A DNA stretch of 10,604 nt, taken from positions 1 to 10,604 of the forward strand of contig CANRMK010000045.1 of the NCBI GenBank assembly GCA_947631715.1, read 5' to 3'. The position numbers and the translations under genes are program-made. Positions 6,124 through 10,604 of this stretch are shown here, in pieces (position 1 is the stretch's first letter; every line of letters starts with the position of its first letter). Under the pieces are notes generated by a model, which had not been told where the DNA came from, made no database searches, and saw only the letters and a list, made by a program, of their open reading frames with translations. This DNA comes from an uncultured Acetatifactor sp. GTDB taxonomy: Bacteria; Bacillota; Clostridia; Lachnospirales; Lachnospiraceae.

Positions 6124-7527
6124 ATGAAAAAGTTGGTTCGAATACTATTCCTGTTCTTGTTTGTAGGGCTGATCCTGATACTGGGAGGCATTTTGACCCT
6201 TTCCCTGTACTACAGGAACAATTTCCCTGTGAACACCTGGATCAACGGCGTCTACTGCACGGGAAAGACAGTGGAGCAGGTAAACGGGGAACTGGCTCAG
6301 CAGACGACCATGCCGCCTGTGATCATTGTGGGGGCGGACGGGAAGAGCTGGCAGCTGGACACAAAAGACATAGAGGGGAAAGCGGATTATACCAGAAGCC
6401 TTAAGACCTATCTGCGGCAGAACGCTTCCATGCTCTGGATGAACCGCCTCCAGAAGACGTCCGCAAAGCGCCTGGATCCCACGGGATACAGCTTTGACAG
6501 CGGGAAGCTGAGGGAGAGCTTTGAAAAGCTGGAGCCGGTGCGGGACGCGGTAAACATGGAAGATGGCGTCGCGCTGGTGCTCACGGAGAAGGGATATGAG
6601 CTCCGGGACGGAAACACCATGCGCCTGGATCCGGAACGGGCCTTTTCCTATCTGGAGGAATGCCTGAAGAACGGAGAGACTTTTGTTTCCCTTGCAGACG
6701 GGAACTGTTATTATGACCTGGAAGACAGCCAGCAGGACAGGAAGCAGCGGGAAATCTTCAGCCTGGTAGAGAAATTTGCGGACTGTGGCATCGTCTATGA
6801 CATGGGGGCGGAAAAAATCCCTTTGACCGCGGATATCACTGGACAATTCCTGACGGTGGGAGAGGACGGACTGCCCGTTTTGGATCCATCGGGGAATCTG
6901 GTGCTGAATGAAGCCGAAGTCAGGGCCTGGGTGGAGAAGCTTGCCGGGGATTACGACACGGCAGGAAAGATGCTGGAGTTCCAGACTACCCGGGGCGACG
7001 TGGTGGAGGTCAAATATGACACATACGGGACTAAGCTTGATCAGGAGGCGGAAGTCGCATATCTGATGGAGGCCCTCTCGGACCCCGGGCGGAAAGCGGA
7101 AAACCATATCCCGGCCTATCTGAAAGAGGGTTATGTCAGGGAACTGAATGACATCGGCGGAACATACATTGAAGTAGATATGACTGAGCAGCATATGTAT
7201 TATTATGTGGACGGCGCCCTGGAACTGGATACGGATATCGTGACGGGGAACACCGGGCGCAGGATGGGAACGCCCCAGGGCGTGAATTTCGTCTACAATA
7301 AGCAGAAGAACCGGACCCTGCGGGGACCGGGTTACGCAACTCCCGTAAAATACTGGATGCCGGTGCGGGGCAATGTGGGGATCCATGACGCCAGCTGGCG
7401 GTCCAGCTTCGGAGGAGAGATCTATAAGACGAACGGTTCCCACGGCTGTATCAACACGCCCGCCGATATCATGGCGGCGCTCTATGAAAAGACGGAGATC
7501 GGCACACCGGTGATCATGTTCTATTAA
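6124..7527 (+). CDS. Membrane-anchored L,D-transpeptidase (YkuD domain)
   Basis: Cell-wall enzyme (467 aa) expected to act outside the membrane, making 3-3 peptidoglycan cross-links or attaching molecules to peptide stems. After a short basic start comes one transmembrane helix at about 3-30. Next is a long extracytoplasmic region beginning with a pattern typical of peptidoglycan-binding-4 modules (NTWINGVYCTGKTVEQ, about 37-52). The C-terminal YkuD domain (about 348-467) has GIHDASW with His421 and the catalytic SHGCIN motif (439-444, Cys442). All key residues are present. ATG 6124 is preferred because GGAAA (6113-6117) is 6 nt upstream; ATG 6118 directly abuts that site and would add Met-Leu. 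It starts about 60 nt after ilvB with no terminator between, so read-through from the amino acid cluster is likely, though a functional tie is not evident. Confidence 0.93.
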   Translation: MKKLVRILFLFLFVGLILILGGILTLSLYYRNNFPVNTWINGVYCTGKTVEQVNGELAQQTTMPPVIIVGADGKSWQLDTKDIEGKADYTRSLKTYLRQNASMLWMNRLQKTSAKRLDPTGYSFDSGKLRESFEKLEPVRDAVNMEDGVALVLTEKGYELRDGNTMRLDPERAFSYLEECLKNGETFVSLADGNCYYDLEDSQQDRKQREIFSLVEKFADCGIVYDMGAEKIPLTADITGQFLTVGEDGLPVLDPSGNLVLNEAEVRAWVEKLAGDYDTAGKMLEFQTTRGDVVEVKYDTYGTKLDQEAEVAYLMEALSDPGRKAENHIPAYLKEGYVRELNDIGGTYIEVDMTEQHMYYYVDGALELDTDIVTGNTGRRMGTPQGVNFVYNKQKNRTLRGPGYATPVKYWMPVRGNVGIHDASWRSSFGGEIYKTNGSHGCINTPADIMAALYEKTEIGTPVIMFY

Positions 7528-7561
7528 CTCGCCCAGTCATAGCATGACCTGAGATTGAAAT

Positions 7562-7705
7562 CCGTTGGAGCACGTCGGCACTTGGCGAGGTACTTTCGAG
7601 CAGGCATGTCCTATATGCCTTGGGCCGTTACGTGCGGAACCGAGCGGAAGCGCGTCTGCCGGGAGAACATCGGCAGTACCGGGCGTGACTTGCAAGGGAA
7701 TGGCT
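7562..7705 (-). repeat. Structured dispersed repeat, copy 2 (inverted)
   Basis: The reverse complement of this stretch matches window bases 1-144 at 135 of 144 positions without gaps. The hairpin AGGCAT 7602-7607 / ATGCCT 7615-7620 corresponds to AGGCAC/GTGCCT of copy 1, so one base pair differs on both sides and pairing is kept. The strand is given relative to copy 1. It lies 34 nt after the transpeptidase stop and 40 nt before the serC -35 box. The second inverted arm of copy 1 (144-174) has no equivalent here. Short reading frames crossing it are not credible genes. Confidence 0.88.
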
Positions 7706-7723
7706 GAACTGTCACCGAATTTT

Positions 7724-7739
7724 TGTGGAAAATTCCACA
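7724..7739. promoter_or_regulatory. 16-bp palindrome, possible operator upstream of serC
   Basis: TGTGGAAAATTCCACA has perfect 7-bp arms around AA and ends 6 nt before the -35 box of the serC promoter. A second dyad overlaps it, AATTTT (7718-7723) with AAAATT (7729-7734). Size, symmetry and position fit a binding site for a dimeric regulator of serC-serA. The regulator is unknown. Confidence 0.45.
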
Positions 7740-7745
7740 TTTTAG

Positions 7746-7774
7746 TTGACTAAAGCGTGAAGAACGATTATTCT
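7746..7774 (+). promoter_or_regulatory. Putative promoter of serC-serA
   Basis: TTGACT (7746-7751) and TATTCT (7769-7774) are spaced by 17 nt. The -35 matches five of six consensus bases, the -10 four of six. Transcription would start near 7781, leaving a leader of about 50 nt with no obvious regulatory fold. Confidence 0.55.
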
Positions 7775-7830
7775 ATACCTATGTTCAAAAGACCTGTTTA
7801 CAGTATATATTAAATCCGAGGAGGAAAATC

Positions 7831-8913
7831 ATGTCAAGAGTATACAATTTTTCCGCAGGCCCTGCGGTCCTGCCGGAAGAGGTGCTGAAAGAAGCTGCGG
7901 ACGAGATGCTGGATTACAGAGGAACGGGCATGTCTGTCATGGAGATGAGCCACCGTTCCAAGGCTTATGACACCATCATCAAGGAGGCGGAGGCGGACTT
8001 AAGGGAACTGATGAACATTCCCGACAACTATAAGGTGCTGTTTCTGCAGGGCGGCGCAAGCCAGCAGTTCGCCATGATCCCCATGAACCTGATGAAGAAC
8101 AGGAAAGCGGCCTATATCGTTACCGGCCAGTGGGCAAAGAAGGCTTTCCAGGAGGCGAAGATCTACGGCGATGCGGTGGAGGTGGCTTCTTCCGCAGACA
8201 AGACCTTTTCCTATATCCCTGACTGCTCCGACCTGGACATTCCGGAGGATGCGGACTATGTCTATATCTGTGAGAACAACACCATCTACGGGACGAAGTT
8301 CTGGAAGCTGCCGAATACCAAGGGACATACCCTGGTGGCAGATGTGTCCAGCTGCTTCCTTTCCGAGCCTGTGGATGTGACGAAGTACGGCGTGATCTAT
8401 GGCGGCGTTCAGAAGAATGTGGGCCCTGCGGGCGTTGTGATCGTGATCATCAGGGAGGATCTGATCACCGAGGACGTGCTGCCCGGAACCCCTACCATGC
8501 TGCGCTATAAGATCCATGCGGACAACGGCTCTCTGTATAACACCCCGCCCGCATACGGCATCTATATCTGCGGAAAGGTATTCAAGTGGATCAAAAAGAT
8601 GGGCGGTCTTCAGGCCATGAAAGAGCGCAATGAGAAAAAGGCGAAGATCCTCTATGATTTCCTGGACGAGAGCAGTCTGTTCAAGGGAACCGTGCGAAAA
8701 GAGGACCGTTCCCTGATGAACGTTCCCTTTGTCACCGGAAACGAGGAGCTGGACGCGAAGTTCGTCAAGGAAGCAAAGGAGGCCGGCTTTGAAAACCTCA
8801 AGGGCCACAGGACGGTAGGCGGCATGCGGGCAAGCATCTACAATGCAATGCCTGTCGAGGGCGTGGAGAAGCTGGTGGAATTCATGAAGAAATTTGAGGC
8901 GGAGAACGCCTGA
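7831..8913 (+). CDS. serC: Phosphoserine aminotransferase
   Basis: SerC (360 aa) is a pyridoxal-phosphate enzyme that transfers an amino group from glutamate to 3-phosphohydroxypyruvate, giving O-phosphoserine; it may also serve pyridoxal phosphate synthesis through 4-phosphohydroxythreonine. Family marks are FSAGPAVLPEEVL (7-19), SVMEMSHRSK (35-44), LFLQGGASQQF (70-80), the cofactor-contacting NNTIYGTKF (149-157) and GGVQKNVGPAG (191-201), where Lys195 would form the Schiff base. Near the C-terminus GHRTVGGMRASIYNAM carries the substrate-binding His and Arg residues. Length equals that of typical bacterial SerC. AGGAGG (7819-7824) is 6 nt before the ATG. serA follows after 22 nt, so the two consecutive serine-pathway enzymes form one operon, transcribed from the promoter at 7746-7774. 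Confidence 0.96.
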   Translation: MSRVYNFSAGPAVLPEEVLKEAADEMLDYRGTGMSVMEMSHRSKAYDTIIKEAEADLRELMNIPDNYKVLFLQGGASQQFAMIPMNLMKNRKAAYIVTGQWAKKAFQEAKIYGDAVEVASSADKTFSYIPDCSDLDIPEDADYVYICENNTIYGTKFWKLPNTKGHTLVADVSSCFLSEPVDVTKYGVIYGGVQKNVGPAGVVIVIIREDLITEDVLPGTPTMLRYKIHADNGSLYNTPPAYGIYICGKVFKWIKKMGGLQAMKERNEKKAKILYDFLDESSLFKGTVRKEDRSLMNVPFVTGNEELDAKFVKEAKEAGFENLKGHRTVGGMRASIYNAMPVEGVEKLVEFMKKFEAENA

Positions 8914-8922
8914 ATTACAAAG

Positions 8923-8928
8923 AGAGGA
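8923..8928 (+). promoter_or_regulatory. Ribosome binding site that decides the serA start
   Basis: AGAGGA lies 7 nt before ATG 8936. The longer in-frame start at 8894 would overlap serC by 20 nt and add 14 charged residues unlike any SerA N-terminus. Confidence 0.65.
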
Positions 8929-8935
8929 TACGATC

Positions 8936-10099
8936 ATGTTTCAGATCAAATGTTTAAATCCTATCGCAAAGGTAGGTCTTGATAATTTTAGCGATCAGTA
9001 CACAGTGACAGAGGAGGTGCAGGAGGCCGACGGCATCCTGGTGAGAAGCGCCTCCATGCATGAGATGGAGCTGCCAAAGAGGCTGCTGGCCGTGGCCAGA
9101 GCCGGAGCGGGTGTCAACAACATTCCCCTGGACAAATGCGCGGAGCAGGGGATCGTTGTGTTCAATACCCCCGGAGCCAACGCGAACGGCGTGAAAGAAC
9201 TGGTGCTGGCAGGTATGCTGCTGGCGGCCAGAGACGTGGTGGGCGGCATCGAATGGGTGAAGTCCACAAAGGATGACGAGAACATCGCCAAGGCTGCGGA
9301 GAAAGAGAAGAAGAACTTTGCCGGGACCGAGATCATGGGAAAGAAGCTGGGCGTCATCGGACTGGGCGCCATCGGCGTAAAGGTGGCCAACGCCGCCGTG
9401 GCCCTCGGCATGGAGGTCTATGGGTACGATCCCTATCTGTCTGTCAATGCGGCCTGGAACCTGAGCCGTTCCGTAAAGCATGTGCTGAACGTGGATGACA
9501 TTTACGCGGAGTGCGATTACATTACCATCCATGTTCCCCTGATGGATGCCACCAAGGGAATGATCAACGGGGAAGCTATCGCGAAGATGAAAAAGGGCGT
9601 GAACCTCTTGAACTTTGCAAGAGATCTTCTGGCAGACGAGAAAGCTGTGCTGGAGGGCTTACAGAGCGGACAGATCGCCCATTATGTGTCTGATTTTCCC
9701 AATCCCACTACAGCAGGGGCGCCCGGCTGCATCGTGATCCCCCACCTGGGAGCCAGCACCGAGGAATCCGAGGACAACTGTGCAGTGATGGCGGTGGAAG
9801 AGCTGAAAGACTATCTGGAGAACGGCAATATCCGCAACAGCGTGAACTATCCCGCCTGCGATATGGGCGTGTGCGCCAAGGCCGGCCGGGTGGCTATCTT
9901 CCATAAAAATATCGCAAATATGATCTCCAAGTTTACCGCCGTGTTCGGAGAAAAGGGCATCAATATCAGCGACATGACCAATAAGTCAAGAGGCGAGGTG
10001 GCCTATACCATGCTGGACGTGGAGACGGCCCTTACGGAGGATATCGTAAAGGCGCTGGAGAGCATCGACGGCGTATTCCGGGCAAGGATCGTGAAGTAA
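8936..10099 (+). CDS. serA: D-3-phosphoglycerate dehydrogenase with C-terminal ACT domain
   Basis: SerA (387 aa) oxidises 3-phosphoglycerate to 3-phosphohydroxypyruvate with NAD+, the entry step of serine synthesis. Seen: a substrate-side domain with ARAGAGVNNIPLDKCAEQGI (54-73), NTPGANANGVKELVLAGML, the Rossmann motif GLGAIG (142-147) followed by an acidic Asp165, NFARDLLAD with catalytic Arg229, and IPHLGASTEESEDNCA with catalytic His270. A C-terminal ACT domain (about 318-387) suggests feedback control by L-serine. The usual glutamate of the Arg-Glu-His triad (in a DVFPxEP-type motif) is not apparent; the matching place reads SDFPNP (252-257). The protein is shorter than three-domain Bacillus-type SerA, which carries an extra intervening domain. 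Start chosen at ATG 8936 from its ribosome binding site. Second gene of the serC-serA operon; serB is not in the window. Confidence 0.93.
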   Translation: MFQIKCLNPIAKVGLDNFSDQYTVTEEVQEADGILVRSASMHEMELPKRLLAVARAGAGVNNIPLDKCAEQGIVVFNTPGANANGVKELVLAGMLLAARDVVGGIEWVKSTKDDENIAKAAEKEKKNFAGTEIMGKKLGVIGLGAIGVKVANAAVALGMEVYGYDPYLSVNAAWNLSRSVKHVLNVDDIYAECDYITIHVPLMDATKGMINGEAIAKMKKGVNLLNFARDLLADEKAVLEGLQSGQIAHYVSDFPNPTTAGAPGCIVIPHLGASTEESEDNCAVMAVEELKDYLENGNIRNSVNYPACDMGVCAKAGRVAIFHKNIANMISKFTAVFGEKGINISDMTNKSRGEVAYTMLDVETALTEDIVKALESIDGVFRARIVK

Positions 10100-10187
10100 A
10101 GCTTGGAGAAAGGGCGAAAAGATGGCATGACAGCAAAGCCTTTGAGCCTGAAAAGGGAATGCTGAGAAATGACGGAGATAGAAAAGC

Positions 10188-10217
10188 AAGAGCCGGGGCC
10201 GACAGGTCCCGGCTCTT
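10188..10217. terminator. Hairpin between convergent genes, possible two-way terminator
   Basis: AAGAGCCGGG (10188-10197) pairs perfectly with CCCGGCTCTT (10208-10217) around a 10-nt loop, 88 nt after the serA stop. On the + strand the following tract is short (TTTGA). On the - strand the stem is followed by a T-rich TTGCTTTTC, which is somewhat better. It could stop both serA transcription and transcription of the gene entering from the right. Confidence 0.7.
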
Positions 10218-10223
10218 TGAATG

Positions 10224-10270
10224 TGCCAAAGCGTCCGCCGCCTGCGTGCGCATCTGCGGACGCTTTGGCA
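10224..10270. repeat. Perfect 15-bp hairpin
   Basis: TGCCAAAGCGTCCGC (10224-10238) is the exact reverse complement of GCGGACGCTTTGGCA (10256-10270), with a 17-nt loop. It begins 6 nt after the preceding terminator-like hairpin and has no T-tract of its own. It is of the REP-like palindrome kind and part of the mosaic described in the next entry. Confidence 0.8.
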
Positions 10271-10324
10271 TTGAGCGGAGCGTCCACACCACACATGCAC
10301 ACGCAGGCGGCATTGAGCGGAGCG
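10239..10324. repeat. Interlocked inverted and direct repeats
   Basis: The loop of the preceding hairpin (10239-10253, CGCCTGCGTGCGCAT) is complementary to ATGCACACGCAGGCG at 10295-10309 in 14 of 15 bases, so it can form a competing stem. Both right-hand arms run into the same 16-nt tail GGCATTGAGCGGAGCG, at 10267-10282 and again at 10309-10324. The open frames across this GC-rich stretch are low-complexity and not credible as proteins. The block looks like two related palindromic units nested in each other. Confidence 0.75.
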
Positions 10325-10336
10325 AATGCGCGGAGG

Positions 10337-10604
10337 TCAGCGGAAAAGGAGCGGCGAACTGCCGTCAAAGCCGTCGTTCAAATCCTTGAGGCTTTCCTCC
10401 AGCTTGCGGTTGGTGGCCACGCTGGCTTCGCTCTGGAGATCCATGTAGAGAATAAAAAGGTCCTCCAGCTTCATATTCTTCTCGGCGGCGATCTCCTCCA
10501 TGACGGGACGCAGCTTTTCCAGCTGTACGGAGACGGGAACCTTTTGGGGATCGATGTCACCCAGCACTTCCTCGGCGTAATCGTTGATTCGTTTTAACAG
10601 CAGC
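10337..10604 (-). CDS. Unrecognised protein, C-terminal part (5' end beyond the window)
   Basis: An open frame enters from the right edge on the - strand and ends at TGA (10339-10337), giving at least the last 88 residues of a protein. It is predicted helical and charged, with LEKLRPVMEEIAAEKNMKLEDLF followed by YMDLQSEASVATNRKLEESL, and has no cysteine or membrane segment. The GTG at 10567 is probably an internal valine, because the frame stays open with similar composition to the window edge. I do not recognise the family. The last residues (DGSSPLLFR) and the stop codon lie just beside the palindrome mosaic, so the repeat may have trimmed or replaced the original end. It faces serA tail to tail. 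Confidence 0.65.
   Translation of the reverse strand, partial: LLLKRINDYAEEVLGDIDPQKVPVSVQLEKLRPVMEEIAAEKNMKLEDLFILYMDLQSEASVATNRKLEESLKDLNDGFDGSSPLLFR

Noticed and set aside
6145..7443. 432-codon open frame on the - strand opposite the L,D-transpeptidase
   Set aside because: Same low-information composition, no motif, no ribosome binding site of note, while the + strand frame has a full YkuD active site.
7718..7734. CodY-type box before serC
   Set aside because: The half-sites AATTTT and AAAATT are present, but the spacing is longer than in the CodY consensus, so the symmetric palindrome is the better description.
7537..7753. Overlapping small open frames (62 and 67 codons) in the repeat before serC
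   Set aside because: They lie in the structured repeat on both strands, and neither resembles a protein or has a good ribosome binding site.
7999..8937. 312-codon - strand frame opposite serC
   Set aside because: Shadow of serC; no recognisable domain, and the + strand shows all SerC residues.
10003..10389. Several open frames of 76-142 codons through the palindrome block after serA
   Set aside because: They are built from repeated Ala/Cys/Arg-rich translations of the palindromes, overlap each other on both strands and conflict with serA or the - strand gene.

Overview
The window looks like a chromosomal segment of an anaerobic Firmicute, most likely a Lachnospiraceae-type member of the Clostridia. 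The reasons are AGGAGG-type ribosome binding sites, moderately high GC genes with AT-rich promoters, the style of the SerC/SerA, LeuB and IlvD proteins, and a dihydroxyacid dehydratase with the cysteine pattern of the [4Fe-4S] type. This is an inference from protein style; no marker gene fixes the genus.

Layout. Bases 1-174 hold a structured repeat. A promoter and yajC (preprotein translocase accessory subunit) follow, ending in a strong intrinsic terminator. An AT-rich gene-free stretch (about 727-998) leads to a promoter and a branched-chain amino acid cluster on the + strand: leuB, ilvD, a small three-helix membrane protein of DUF3784 type, and ilvB. A membrane-anchored L,D-transpeptidase follows with no visible terminator between it and ilvB. 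Next comes a second, inverted copy of the opening repeat (7562-7705), a 16-bp palindrome, a promoter, and the serine pair serC-serA. Beyond serA lies a hairpin that can end transcription from both sides, a dense mosaic of palindromes and direct repeats (10224-10324), and the 3' end of an unrecognised gene on the - strand that runs off the window.

How the genes work together. IlvB makes acetolactate or acetohydroxybutyrate from pyruvate (and 2-ketobutyrate). IlvD dehydrates the dihydroxy acid to the 2-keto acid. LeuB performs the last oxidation that commits carbon to leucine. The partners ilvN, ilvC, leuA, leuC and leuD are not in the window. SerA oxidises 3-phosphoglycerate and SerC transaminates the product to phosphoserine; serB is not here.

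The metabolic genes are conventional. The material least explained by known families is the non-coding DNA: the inverted pair of 144-bp repeats (135/144 identical, no gaps, with one hairpin base pair changed on both sides), and the palindrome mosaic after serA. I saw no CRISPR array, phage module, transposase, tRNA or rRNA, and no complete undescribed multi-gene system.
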